Shown here in pieces: positions 14,446 to 23,396 of a DNA stretch of 34,914 nucleotides. Position 1 is the first letter of the stretch; each line of letters begins with the position of its first letter. The DNA is taken from assembly GCA_013154005.1 (NCBI GenBank), contig JAADDK010000102.1:1-34914 (forward strand), read 5' to 3'. The position numbers were made by a program, and so were the translations under genes. The notes below the pieces were generated by a model that saw only the letters and a program-made list of their open reading frames with translations, was not told the DNA's origin and made no database searches. This DNA is from Methanobacteriota archaeon. Lineage in GTDB: Archaea > Thermoplasmatota > Thermoplasmata > Thermoplasmatales > Aciduliprofundaceae.

Positions 14446-16545
14446 ATGAAAATGAAGGCCACCGAAATCCTGCATGACTGGCGAGTCCATCTTGGATTAG
14501 TTACTTTAGTGGCCATTATTTTGAGGTCTATCCCTGCGTGGATATATGCTGGATGGGGCAATGATTTTGGGATATATTATTCAATAACAATAAAGTTTCT
14601 CACCATTAAAAATCCACTTTACGATTACCCTGTGGTGTGGGGGACATCGGGGTACGGATCTTTTCCCATGCTTTATATGATAATCCTTGCTGCACATTAT
14701 ATTACCGGCCTGAGTCCGCATGTGCTTCTTCTGAAGGTTCCTCCGATTATTGGAGGTCTTACAGTTGTGCCGCTGTATTTTATTGCATATGAGTTAACAA
14801 AAAATAGATATATGGCGGTGGGGGCGGCTTTTCTTCTGGCTATAAATCCAGTTCATGTGTTTCAGACATCCATGCCCTATTTTCTCACAATAGGGCATTT
14901 CTTTCTTCTACTTTCCATATATTACTTTATTAGATGGCAGAGAACTTCAAAAAGACGGTATCTTGCCTATCTTTTTGCAGCATCGATTTCTTTGCTTCTA
15001 TCGCATCACCTTTCAAATTACATCTACATAATTTCGATAACAGGAATCACGTTTACTCTTTCAGTGTTCGGTAATTTGCCAAGAAAAAGAATAATTGAGA
15101 ACTATTTGTTTATTACTATTTTTTCAGGTGTGACCTTTGCATACTGGATAATAAGAGTGCCTGGAATGATAAATTTTATAGAGTCACCATTCCGGATGAT
15201 GATTCCATGGTATGGTGTTCTTGCAATGTTCTACGGGTTCCTACTTTTACTTCTTTTCGTATCTCTTAACTTCAGGGTCCACATGTCCGGAAAATTGTGG
15301 GCGCTCATGGAACATGCGAGTGTTAAGCGCATATTTGCCATATCACTGCTTGCAGGTATAGCCATATTTCTTTTCCTTGCAGTGGTGGGATTGCATGGAT
15401 ACAGAATCTCGATAGTTTCGGTAATTTATTCTATACCATTTCTGTTGACCATGGGGTTTATGGGAGTGGGGCTCGGAAGGCTGCATCGGGATAGGGTGTT
15501 GCTGTATTATGTGGGCGGCTGGCTGGGCGTAATCATGCTCTCGGCAATTGCCAGCGTAATCACATGGGCTTCTCTCGAGCCATGGCGACATGTGGAATAT
15601 ATGATGGAGCCCATGTCCATAATTGGTGCTTACGGAATAATCACCGTCCTCAAGAGTGAATTTAAAAATGTCTCTATAAAAAAGAGGATTATATACACTT
15701 TCAATACACCATTTTATGCGATATTGAATTATTCAACTAACGAAGCGCAGATAAGCATGCCTCATTTTCTCAGGCTCAAAAATGGGTATGCAACTCATCA
15801 ACCTCTTGAGCATAAAAAAACGGTGGATGTGGGTAAGAATATGCAAATTGCCTTTGCTGCAGTGGTTATATTCATTCTTTTGATGACTGGAGTAACCGCG
15901 ATTCCGTTTATGAACAGTATCTCCCCACCTAAGCAGGGAATATCCTATGTTGTTATGAGTGGTGTAACCTGGCTTGCTGAGAATGGCAACAAAAACTATA
16001 CTGTGGCCACTGACCATAAAATCGGAACTATGATTGCGGCATATGGGTTTAATTCAAGTTTTGAGTATGATTATAAAATATGGAACTCTACAAACTGGAA
16101 ATCGTGTATGTGGGAACTGACGGGATTGAACGGTACATATCCTCCAATAGGGTATGTGGTTATCACAAAGTACATGTGGGAGCATGGGGTGTATGGGTAC
16201 AATGATTTACAAAATCCCATAGAGCCTCCTGTACTTATGACCAACGAGAGTTATGAGAAATTTAAACACGAGCCATTTGAACTTGTGTTCTATAACTATA
16301 CTGATGATTTGAGTGACTGGGTGCAGGTGTATCGAGTGAACTGGACATATATATATGAAAATATCAATATTTCAAAGTATCAGAATGTTACCAGATCAGT
16401 ATTGCCATTGAGGGATATCCTGGGTACTATAGCCATTCCTTCTTTGCATGAATACACTGGTTGTGGCAGTACAAGGAATCTAAAAAAGATTGACGAAGTG
16501 TGCAGGGCTGAGTTTCAGAGGGAGCAATATGGAGAAGCCATATGA
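14446..16545 (+). CDS. GT-C fold polytopic membrane glycosyltransferase-like protein
   Basis: A 699-residue membrane protein. After the first helix comes WGNDFGIYYS (about 38-47), an acidic first-loop motif in the place where GT-C enzymes (PMT, ArnT, STT3/AglB relatives) carry their catalytic Asp/Glu. About 11-13 hydrophobic segments follow, with two polar interruptions including a cytoplasmic loop near residues 405-460. The C-terminal 190 residues form an outside domain starting about SYVVMSGVTWLAENGNKNYT, similar in style to the periplasmic part of STT3-like enzymes (tract WLAENGN...TDHKIG), with several N-x-S/T sequons. It probably uses a polyprenyl-phosphate sugar at the outer membrane face. 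It overlaps the archease gene by 17 bases and is divergent from the MurG-like/flippase operon, suggesting a shared pathway. Family confidence is moderate without a profile search. Confidence 0.72.
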   Translation: MKMKATEILHDWRVHLGLVTLVAIILRSIPAWIYAGWGNDFGIYYSITIKFLTIKNPLYDYPVVWGTSGYGSFPMLYMIILAAHYITGLSPHVLLLKVPPIIGGLTVVPLYFIAYELTKNRYMAVGAAFLLAINPVHVFQTSMPYFLTIGHFFLLLSIYYFIRWQRTSKRRYLAYLFAASISLLLSHHLSNYIYIISITGITFTLSVFGNLPRKRIIENYLFITIFSGVTFAYWIIRVPGMINFIESPFRMMIPWYGVLAMFYGFLLLLLFVSLNFRVHMSGKLWALMEHASVKRIFAISLLAGIAIFLFLAVVGLHGYRISIVSVIYSIPFLLTMGFMGVGLGRLHRDRVLLYYVGGWLGVIMLSAIASVITWASLEPWRHVEYMMEPMSIIGAYGIITVLKSEFKNVSIKKRIIYTFNTPFYAILNYSTNEAQISMPHFLRLKNGYATHQPLEHKKTVDVGKNMQIAFAAVVIFILLMTGVTAIPFMNSISPPKQGISYVVMSGVTWLAENGNKNYTVATDHKIGTMIAAYGFNSSFEYDYKIWNSTNWKSCMWELTGLNGTYPPIGYVVITKYMWEHGVYGYNDLQNPIEPPVLMTNESYEKFKHEPFELVFYNYTDDLSDWVQVYRVNWTYIYENINISKYQNVTRSVLPLRDILGTIAIPSLHEYTGCGSTRNLKKIDEVCRAEFQREQYGEAI

Positions 16546-16951
16546 AGTTATTGATCATACTGCAGATATCGGGATAATTGTACGGGGCAATACTGTGGAA
16601 GAGCTTTTTGAAAAAGCGGCATATGCCATGTTTGATTTAATTACCGATGCTGAAAAAATTGATGCTATTGGCAAGTATCGAGTGAGTGTATCCTCGCCTA
16701 CTCTTGAGGATTTACTTGTCGATTATCTATCCGAATTGCTTTATGTGTTCAGTGTGGAATACTGTGTGATGTGCGATTTTAATGTGATTATTCACAAGAC
16801 TGATGACGGCTATTTCCTGAAGGGTGTTGCTCTCGGCGAGCCTCTTAATAAGGAAAAACATAATATTAAGCTTGAAATCAAAGCGGTTACATATCACGAG
16901 CTCGAAATAAATTTAAAAGAAGGATATGCTAAAGTGCTTTTTGATATCTGA
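16529..16951 (+). CDS. Archease, RtcB RNA-ligase activator
   Basis: A 140-residue archease. The conserved DHTADIG lies at residues 9-15, followed by VRGNTVEELFEKAAYAMFDL and a C-terminal EIKAVTYHELEI. Archease promotes guanylylation of the RtcB tRNA/RNA ligase and repeated turnover; acidic metal-binding residues such as the DHTAD Asp are involved. I choose the ATG at 16529 (AGGGAG lies about 8 bases upstream) because it starts directly before the conserved motif; an in-frame ATG at 16490 adds 13 residues with no family support. No rtcB gene is in the window. It overlaps the 3' end of the GT-C gene by 17 bases. Its stop abuts, without a spare base, the stop of the convergent KaiC-like gene. 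Confidence 0.93.
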   Translation: MEKPYEVIDHTADIGIIVRGNTVEELFEKAAYAMFDLITDAEKIDAIGKYRVSVSSPTLEDLLVDYLSELLYVFSVEYCVMCDFNVIIHKTDDGYFLKGVALGEPLNKEKHNIKLEIKAVTYHELEINLKEGYAKVLFDI

Positions 16952-17653
16952 TTATTCAAAGATTGGACCCAGAATGTTGATTTTTCCATTATTGAACTCA
17001 AATGCAAATTTTTCCATGCTGTGTTTGGCTGTTCTCATTTTCTCTACCTGCATATATCTGACCAAACGCCCGCGGGATCGATCCACACCAAGGTGAATAA
17101 TCCCGTCCACCAAGAAGCCTTCATTGCCAATGTACGATACTCCGCCGCCCAGTTGCTCTTCCATGATAACAAACGAAAATAGGTTATAGCTGCGTAGAGT
17201 GCGCATGAAGTAAAACATCTGCTGTCTGAGATTGCTTGTGTCGGGAATGATTGAATAAAGGGCACCCAGAGAGTCCAAGGTGAAGAATGAGAATTTATCT
17301 TTCATCTCCTCTTTGAAATGCACAACCATCTTTTCTATGAGAGCGAGGTAATCCACCATCTCCTGCTCTCCGAGAAGCAGATCCATCTCTCTCAAATCGC
17401 TTATATCAGAGACCTGCATGTTCTTTGTGAGTTTTATGCCCAAGCTCTCCATATTTGCAAGGTGCGAATCTACAGGCTCTTCCAGAGTGGTGTATAAGCC
17501 GAATTCACCTGTTTTATTGAGATAATTTGTCATCACAGTGTACGCAAACGTCGTTTTCATTGAACCCGGTGGTCCCACTATTAGAATTACTTTGGGTCGG
17601 TCAACATCAGCCATAAATATCTTTTCCAGACCTGGGACTGTGTGAAAGAGCAT
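16952..17653 (-). CDS. KaiC/RecA-like ATPase, single domain
   Basis: A 233-residue P-loop ATPase of the KaiC/RecA-like family. Walker A is GPPGSMKTT (27-35), with Met where KaiC usually has Gly, a variant I have seen in archaeal KaiC-like proteins. A Glu pair follows a strand at LYTTLEEPV, and Walker B is FFTLDSLGALYS. Only one KaiC domain is present (canonical KaiC has two). Archaeal relatives include GvpD-like and signalling ATPases; the true role is unknown. It is transcribed alone from a leaderless-type promoter (TATA-like box 17674-17685). It is the 3' neighbour of the ubiquitin-like/E1-like pair on the same strand, but the 51-base gap holds its own promoter. Confidence 0.85.
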   Translation of the reverse strand: MLFHTVPGLEKIFMADVDRPKVILIVGPPGSMKTTFAYTVMTNYLNKTGEFGLYTTLEEPVDSHLANMESLGIKLTKNMQVSDISDLREMDLLLGEQEMVDYLALIEKMVVHFKEEMKDKFSFFTLDSLGALYSIIPDTSNLRQQMFYFMRTLRSYNLFSFVIMEEQLGGGVSYIGNEGFLVDGIIHLGVDRSRGRLVRYMQVEKMRTAKHSMEKFAFEFNNGKINILGPIFE

Positions 17654-17673
17654 AGATGAATATAGTAATCTAT

Positions 17674-17685
17674 GATTTAATACTT
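17674..17685 (-). promoter_or_regulatory. TATA-like box of the KaiC-like gene
   Basis: Minus-strand AAGTATTAAATC is centred 26 bases before the ATG at 17653. Confidence 0.5.
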
Positions 17686-17704
17686 TTCCCGCATAAAAAG
17701 ATGC

Positions 17705-17941
17705 TCAATCCCCACTTATTGGCGGATATACTGAGATTTCATGGCTGTTGATTACCATCTCGGGTGGTGCATAATGTCCGTTTACTGAGACTTCTATTTC
17801 CTCATTTTTAAGTACTGGATGTTTTTCTCTGAGTATGTTTAAAAACTGTTCTACTGTGCAGTTTTCTTCTAAATCTATTAATTCTGAATACTTTCCCAGC
17901 TCCACTGCGAGTCTTCCAAAATATTTTACCCGGATTTTCAT
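17705..17941 (-). CDS. Ubiquitin-like MoaD/ThiS family protein with C-terminal Gly-Asp
   Basis: A 78-residue beta-grasp protein: MKIRVKYFGRLAVELGK is the classical MoaD/ThiS/SAMP start, VEQFLNILREKHP the central helix, VSVNGHYAPPEMVIN the middle strands, and EISVYPPISGD the end. Family members end in Gly-Gly, which is adenylated by an E1-like enzyme and then thiocarboxylated (MoaD, ThiS) or conjugated to lysine (SAMPs). Here the last two residues are Gly-Asp (codons GGG GAT before TGA), one base away from Gly-Gly (GGT). If real, this chain cannot be activated in the usual way. It overlaps the E1-like gene by ATGA, so the two are co-translated. Alternatives are a sequencing error, or processing that removes the final Asp; that would leave only one terminal Gly. 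Confidence 0.87.
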   Translation of the reverse strand: MKIRVKYFGRLAVELGKYSELIDLEENCTVEQFLNILREKHPVLKNEEIEVSVNGHYAPPEMVINSHEISVYPPISGD

Positions 17942-18588
17942 AGGCTTATCACCTCAAAATTTGTGCTAAATGCATCGTAGATTACTAACCTGTCCTCGAG
18001 CAGATCCCCATTATTTGAAAGATATTTTGTGACTTCCAGTGCCTGGATTGCAGCGGTCATTCCTGCCGTGGCACCAAGCACCTGAGGTGAGCTAATCCTC
18101 GAGCCTTTTTTGATTATTTTTTTGATTTTCTCATGTGCGTTGCTCACGAAGCTCACCATTCCCATATATCCTTCTACCGCACCAAATACATAGGGTACAT
18201 GCAATTTTCTGGAAATATTTAAAATATTTATTCTACTCTCTGAATTATCGAGACAATCCACTATTACGTCAACATTTTCGGATATTTCGAAGTTTTTGTC
18301 TATTTTTTTGAATAATGGTACTACGGTGACATCGGGGTTAATCTCTTTAAGTTTTGTAGTGGCCACATCCACTTTTTTTCTTCCGAGGTCTTTAATTGTG
18401 TAGAGAATCTGACGGTTTAAGTTGCTCATCTCCACAAAATCATGGTCAACAATGATAAGTTTGCCAATCCCCGCCTGTGCCAAGTAAAGAGCAACAAATC
18501 CACCCAATCCTCCCATTCCCGCAATCATGACGGTTGCCTTCTTAAGTGAATCCTGATTTACCAGCGCTGACTGTCGAATGTATCTCAT
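17938..18588 (-). CDS. E1-like ThiF/MoeB/HesA family adenylyltransferase without zinc cysteines
   Basis: A 216-residue E1-like Rossmann enzyme. It starts MRYIRQSALVNQDSLKKATV, has the nucleotide loop GMGGLGGFVALYLAQAGIG, DHDFVEMSNLNRQ (the ATP/Mg-binding DxDxVExSNLNRQ core) and DCLDNSESR. MoeB/ThiF/UbaA proteins usually carry two CxxC zinc pairs in the segment before PQVLGATAG; this protein has none there. Its only Cys is in DCLDN, so the catalytic/zinc Cys set is absent. It probably activates, or binds, the adjacent MoaD-like protein. An in-frame ATG at 18664-18666 adds 26 residues; I choose 18586-18588 because the conserved N-terminus starts there and an AT-rich box lies about 23 bases upstream. 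It is short compared with typical 240-270-residue MoeB. Confidence 0.87.
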   Translation of the reverse strand: MRYIRQSALVNQDSLKKATVMIAGMGGLGGFVALYLAQAGIGKLIIVDHDFVEMSNLNRQILYTIKDLGRKKVDVATTKLKEINPDVTVVPLFKKIDKNFEISENVDVIVDCLDNSESRINILNISRKLHVPYVFGAVEGYMGMVSFVSNAHEKIKKIIKKGSRISSPQVLGATAGMTAAIQALEVTKYLSNNGDLLEDRLVIYDAFSTNFEVISL

Positions 18589-18637
18589 ACGCAGATATTT
18601 GATTATTCTTAAAAAAACTTGCTGGAAAGTGATGAAA

Positions 18638-18649
18638 AGTTTAATACAT
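18638..18649 (+). promoter_or_regulatory. TATA-like box of the RND-superfamily gene
   Basis: AGTTTAATACAT is centred 26 bases before the GTG start at 18669. It lies in the 80-base divergent gap shared with the E1-like gene. Confidence 0.55.
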
Positions 18650-18668
18650 TTTGTTATGATATACACCT

Positions 18669-21600
18669 GTGTTTGCGGAATTCATTTCTCGGCACCCGCG
18701 GCTGGTCATTTCGATAGTGGTTATTTCCATTCTTATTACTGGCTACTATGCTTCACAGGTGAAAATAGGGGTTAGTACTGGAAGTTTTCAGCTTAAGAAT
18801 TCTGCTTATAAAACTTATAAAAAAATTCTGAGTACGTTTGGTAGTGAAACGGACGATGTTCTTGTGGTAACGGTTAGTAAAGATGGATATATATTTAATC
18901 GTGGAGATATTGAAAGTATCCTTCAATTTGAGATGAAAATGAAAAATGAAGTGCACACAGTTTCAAATGAATCACTGATAAATTATGTGCTTACTGGAAT
19001 GCATCTTATCAATATTACCGAGAGTTTACCCACCACACTAAACATTTCTGTATCGCCATATATTTTTGAGGATGTTGATAAAATAAAACGTGCCATTGGT
19101 AATTATACATACGTTGAGAATAATGCAAATGATACCATCAAAAACAGTACATATCGCATATTTATTCTGCTCCCAGAATATTCAAATACTTTATTGCCTG
19201 AAAATCTATCCGGACCATCAGGTGAAATATTTAACTTTACCTATCCTGATATAATTAAAAATTCCAGTTTAAAGAGTACCGTTTATAACGCCACTACTAT
19301 GCTTATTGAGGAGATTGAGATTTATCAAAATCTTACAGAATATGGAGCTTCGGGAGAGATGAGCTCTCCTAATATCCCGCAGAATTACAGTTTAGCATAC
19401 CTTAATCATACGATGGATTCTGTGGATTTTAATATCACGCGTGCCACCGTGGCCATGGAGCATTATAATGGCACGTATATGGAGTGGTATTCTTACAATC
19501 TATCCTTTAACCTCGCACTGGCTCTTTTATATTCTGGCTATCCAGAGATAGCACTTGGCGTCTACAATTTTGAGAAAACAGCCATGAGCAATGCGACCCA
19601 TGCATATTACAGTGATTACGTAAACTGGACTGCATATTTTGATACCCTTTCTAAATTTAAGGAGGGGAATATACCCACAGAAACAGTTTTAAATGCTACA
19701 TATAAGATGGAGAATAGGACTTTTGGTACACTCCGTGATTTTCTTGATGAATATCGCCATAAACTCGAAAATTACAGCAGGGGTGAGGTTTCATACAACG
19801 AAATTATGAACGATACATGGCAGGCGGAAAATATGAGTGTGCTTATGCAGAATTACACTTTGTGCTCATATATACAGGATAAAAGTACTATTCCCAAAAT
19901 CAATGAAACGATTGCTCAGGTAGAGAATCACAGTGGATATTCTGAGGCTATTTATTTAACCCACATTTCCACTTCTACCATGGGACGGATGAAAAATAAA
20001 ATTGTGTACTTCTACGGAGAAAAAATGATTCTTGGAAAGGTAAAAAATATTTTAGAAAATCTTAAAAGTATCCTTGTGAGTAATGAACGACCCCAAATAA
20101 AACAGGATGCATGGGATTTACTTTATTTTGGTGGTGGGATTGGTAATGTATCCTTTTCGATCACACCATTTTATCGGGCGTTGGTATCGTATAGGGACAC
20201 CATTTATTCAAATTTTTATGCAAACACATCAAGTATATTCTGGAATTATCTTACTTTGAAACCCCTGTCTATGAACTATAGTTATAATGAAGTGAATATA
20301 TCGCGCTCATATAATTTGACAGACATGCTTCATGATGTTAGGAACATGAATCAGAGTGCTATCAATATGGGAATTGAGAAAGTGAAAAATTTCAAAAACG
20401 AAACCGTGGAGAGAATAATTTTCAATTACACATCTGAGCTTAAAACGTTTAGAAAAAAGATTGTAAATCTGACAAGAGACTCGAAATATATATGCAATAA
20501 ATATTCACAGCTTGGGACAGTGGCGGATAATTTCACAGCGCTTCTTAATAACGTTACAGCTATGGGTGAGAATACGACCCGAACGGTGAATAAATCGATA
20601 AATGATACATATTCCATGCGGCAAATCGAAGATTTCTTTTCTTTAAGGCATATGTATTTTAACACGCTTTTATCTCGCGATTCTTTGTCCACCCTTCTGA
20701 TAATCGGAGTATATAACTCATCTTACGAAATGAAAATTTATGCCCTTGGTAAGAATATGTCATCAAATCCCTATGTTTCGTATCACACCATCGCTTCAAA
20801 GGTGCTAACAAGAGAGATTGAAGAAACGGCAACTTACGATATGAAAACGTTGCTTCCACTTTCTTTGGTTTTTCTCGTGATTTTATTGATGCTCACCTAT
20901 CGGAGTTTAAAAGCTGTAATTTTATCGTTATGTGCGGTGCTTATTGCTATGGTATGGTTATTTGCTTTCACGGTGCTTATTGGATGGGATTTTGACCCCA
21001 TTCTTCTGGCTGTACCCATAATGATTGTGGGTATTGGAATCGATGATGGAATATATGTTACTTTAAGATATATGGAGGAAAGAGAGCACAGGGATAGATG
21101 GAGAGCCACTCAGGTTACCGTGGCGTCTGTGGGAGGTGCACTGGTGCTAACGACCCTTACTTCCATGGTTGGGTTCATGTCAAATTCTATATCCAGTATG
21201 GAAGATATTCAAAGGTTTGGTATTCTCGCTGCGGCGGGTCTTATATTTTCTTTTGTGGCCATGAACACATTTCTTCCTGCGGCAAATCTTATTTTTGATA
21301 CTCGGGGGAAGATAAAGAAAATTGCATTTAAACCTGCCAGAATTGGGGCGGAAGCAGCCGTAAAAGTCCCGTATCTGGTCATTGCGGTGGTACTTGTTTT
21401 TTCAGCAGCAGGAGTTATTTCTTTTACACATTTAAATACTGAGTTTACGATACGGGATCTTGCCCCGGCAAACAGTGAGATTGTGAAATATTATCATTAT
21501 TACGAGAGGAATTTTAATGCAAGTGTCGAATACTCCTATATTTACATGTGTGGAAATCTCACTAATCCGGCAGTTTTGAAGGCCATGGTTGAAGTGCAGA

Positions 21601-22715
21601 AAAATATTGAAAATGATACTACGGTGGTGCATGATTACCCGATAATATCTCCATGGAGTATTATGAAAACTTATGCAGATGCACGACCCGGAGAATATTA
21701 TTATAACGCAACGTTCATAAAATTATTCCGCGAGAGTGATATTAATCATGATGGTATTCCAGATAGGAATATTTCTATGTTGTATTCTATGTTAAAGCCG
21801 GAAATATCCTCTGTGTTGCGAGGTGATCAGGCCATAATTATTGTGCGCACAGATTCGCATGATCTGAAAAAGGTGGACACTCTGGTGAGGGAACTTAATG
21901 CGGATGCAAAACCTCTCAGAAAATACGTGAAAGTGGAAATTGCCGGGGATGCCATAGTGGGTAAAGCTTCCATAGATGAAATAAACGAAAATCAGTTACG
22001 CTCCCTGTTTTTATCGATTACTGCGGCAATTGCCATGCTGGTGGTACTTTTTATGTACACTAAAAAAAGCTTCACACTGGGGATAATTGCTGCAATGCCG
22101 ATTATGGTGGTTGTGACATGGAACTGGGTGCTTATGTATGTGCTGGGAATTTCGTTGAATGTGATGACCAATACCATCGCTTCTCTGTGCGTTGGTCTGG
22201 GTGTGGACTATGGGATACACATAACACATAGATTTGTCGAGGAATCACACAGGTATTATGATTTGAAAACTGCGTTGTTCAGAGCCACCGAGCGAATGGG
22301 GAGGGGACTGGTGGGTGCCGCGGCTACCACAATAGCGGCCATAGGAATTCTCACTCTTTCAACAATACCACCGCTCAGCAGTTTTGCATTAATACTTTCT
22401 TTTTCAATACTGTTTGCATTTATTGCGTCCATATTCTTTTTGCCTTCTCTTTTATTGATATGGGCAAATTTCCGAAGGAAACATGGATATGACAATGTGG
22501 ATAAAAAAGTAGTTGAAGGTATAAAAAATGGGGATATTCGGATATTGTGTATGTATCATCTTTCGGAAAGTGCCTGCGTCGAATACGTTTACTCATTGAT
22601 TAAAAAAGGGAAAATTGCAGAGGCGAGAAATATTGCCGCAAAAATGAAGGAAGAGGGCATGGATTTATCGTTTCTGTTCAGGAGTTCTGAGGAGGTTCAT
22701 CCTCCTTTTGAATAA
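18669..22715 (+). CDS. RND-superfamily (MMPL/HAE3-like) membrane protein with giant glycosylation-rich first loop
   Basis: A 1348-residue RND-fold protein. It starts with a GTG (leaderless-type TATA box 26 bases before it) and the family-type short N-terminus, helix 1 (about 10-28). An outer loop then runs to residue 724, followed by helices 2-6 (about 725-880; GIGIDDGIYVTLRYMEERE carries the intramembrane Asp pair typical of proton-coupled RND proteins). The second half repeats the plan: helix 7 (about 897-915), a short second loop (to about 1115) and helices 8-12 with VGLGVDYGIHITHRFVEES. The first loop is about 695 residues, has about 40 N-x-S/T sequons and is predicted helical; usual RND loops are 200-300. 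A C-terminal cytoplasmic tail of about 80 residues follows helix 12. It probably exports or moves hydrophobic substrates, sterol/lipid-type or toxic. Its 3' end overlaps birA by 38 bases. Confidence 0.88.
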   Translation: MFAEFISRHPRLVISIVVISILITGYYASQVKIGVSTGSFQLKNSAYKTYKKILSTFGSETDDVLVVTVSKDGYIFNRGDIESILQFEMKMKNEVHTVSNESLINYVLTGMHLINITESLPTTLNISVSPYIFEDVDKIKRAIGNYTYVENNANDTIKNSTYRIFILLPEYSNTLLPENLSGPSGEIFNFTYPDIIKNSSLKSTVYNATTMLIEEIEIYQNLTEYGASGEMSSPNIPQNYSLAYLNHTMDSVDFNITRATVAMEHYNGTYMEWYSYNLSFNLALALLYSGYPEIALGVYNFEKTAMSNATHAYYSDYVNWTAYFDTLSKFKEGNIPTETVLNATYKMENRTFGTLRDFLDEYRHKLENYSRGEVSYNEIMNDTWQAENMSVLMQNYTLCSYIQDKSTIPKINETIAQVENHSGYSEAIYLTHISTSTMGRMKNKIVYFYGEKMILGKVKNILENLKSILVSNERPQIKQDAWDLLYFGGGIGNVSFSITPFYRALVSYRDTIYSNFYANTSSIFWNYLTLKPLSMNYSYNEVNISRSYNLTDMLHDVRNMNQSAINMGIEKVKNFKNETVERIIFNYTSELKTFRKKIVNLTRDSKYICNKYSQLGTVADNFTALLNNVTAMGENTTRTVNKSINDTYSMRQIEDFFSLRHMYFNTLLSRDSLSTLLIIGVYNSSYEMKIYALGKNMSSNPYVSYHTIASKVLTREIEETATYDMKTLLPLSLVFLVILLMLTYRSLKAVILSLCAVLIAMVWLFAFTVLIGWDFDPILLAVPIMIVGIGIDDGIYVTLRYMEEREHRDRWRATQVTVASVGGALVLTTLTSMVGFMSNSISSMEDIQRFGILAAAGLIFSFVAMNTFLPAANLIFDTRGKIKKIAFKPARIGAEAAVKVPYLVIAVVLVFSAAGVISFTHLNTEFTIRDLAPANSEIVKYYHYYERNFNASVEYSYIYMCGNLTNPAVLKAMVEVQKNIENDTTVVHDYPIISPWSIMKTYADARPGEYYYNATFIKLFRESDINHDGIPDRNISMLYSMLKPEISSVLRGDQAIIIVRTDSHDLKKVDTLVRELNADAKPLRKYVKVEIAGDAIVGKASIDEINENQLRSLFLSITAAIAMLVVLFMYTKKSFTLGIIAAMPIMVVVTWNWVLMYVLGISLNVMTNTIASLCVGLGVDYGIHITHRFVEESHRYYDLKTALFRATERMGRGLVGAAATTIAAIGILTLSTIPPLSSFALILSFSILFAFIASIFFLPSLLLIWANFRRKHGYDNVDKKVVEGIKNGDIRILCMYHLSESACVEYVYSLIKKGKIAEARNIAAKMKEEGMDLSFLFRSSEEVHPPFE

Positions 22716-23376
22716 ATCTTAAATCTCCTGCGATAACTGTTTTGTATCCCATCTCTGTTTGAATGATAAGGAATCCATTTTTGTCGATATCTATGGCGGT
22801 ACCATGATACTCTTTTTTTCCATCTATTACTTTTACATGCCTTCCCAGGGTGCATTGGTATTTTTTCCATTCTTTCACAATATCTGCGGGTTTTCTTTCC
22901 AATTCCAGCTCGAGGTACTGAAGTAACTCTGGTAGAAAATCATCCACTGTTATGTTTAATCCACAACTTTTGGCGGAGGTAGCATACTCCTTAAGTACTT
23001 CGGGTAATGGATTGTTCAGGTTTACTCCTATTCCTATTACGGCTATTTGATCTTGCGTCTCACACAGAATTCCCGAGATTTTCAAGTTATTTGCCATCAC
23101 ATCATTTGGCCATTTGAGACAACACGATAAACCCAATTTTATAAATGTCTTTGCAACGGCCACTCCTGCAGCAAGACTGAACAGGTGAGGGGAGTCATTG
23201 ATGGGGTATGTTACAGATAGCCACAATCCCCCCTCTTTTGCGAACCACTTTCTATGCATTCTACCCCTACCATCATGCATCTCTCTGGCGACAATTGCCA
23301 GATAGGGTGCATTTTTCTCTTTTGCTATATTCTGGGTGGAGTCTACGTGGTCGTATTTTATTATTTTGAAGGGCAT
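22678..23376 (-). CDS. birA: Biotin--[acetyl-CoA-carboxylase/biotin protein] ligase, HTH-less
   Basis: A 232-residue monofunctional biotin protein ligase that makes biotinyl-AMP and attaches biotin to a lysine of carrier proteins. The biotinyl-AMP loop is DGRGRMHRKW (35-44), followed by GGLWLSVTYP, the catalytic KWPND (88-92) and GIGVNLNNP. An SH3-like C-terminal domain follows. There is no N-terminal DNA-binding domain, as in most archaea. I start at the ATG at 23374-23376 (MPFKIIKYDHVDSTQ) because the conserved domain begins there and a TATA-like box at 23397-23408 is about 27 bases upstream; an upstream in-frame ATG at 23406 would fall in that box. No biotin carrier gene is in the window. 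It overlaps the RND gene end by 38 bases and is divergent from priS. Confidence 0.93.
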   Translation of the reverse strand: MPFKIIKYDHVDSTQNIAKEKNAPYLAIVAREMHDGRGRMHRKWFAKEGGLWLSVTYPINDSPHLFSLAAGVAVAKTFIKLGLSCCLKWPNDVMANNLKISGILCETQDQIAVIGIGVNLNNPLPEVLKEYATSAKSCGLNITVDDFLPELLQYLELELERKPADIVKEWKKYQCTLGRHVKVIDGKKEYHGTAIDIDKNGFLIIQTEMGYKTVIAGDLRFIQKEDEPPQNS

Positions 23377-23396
23377 TGGATACCCAACGGAGCCCG

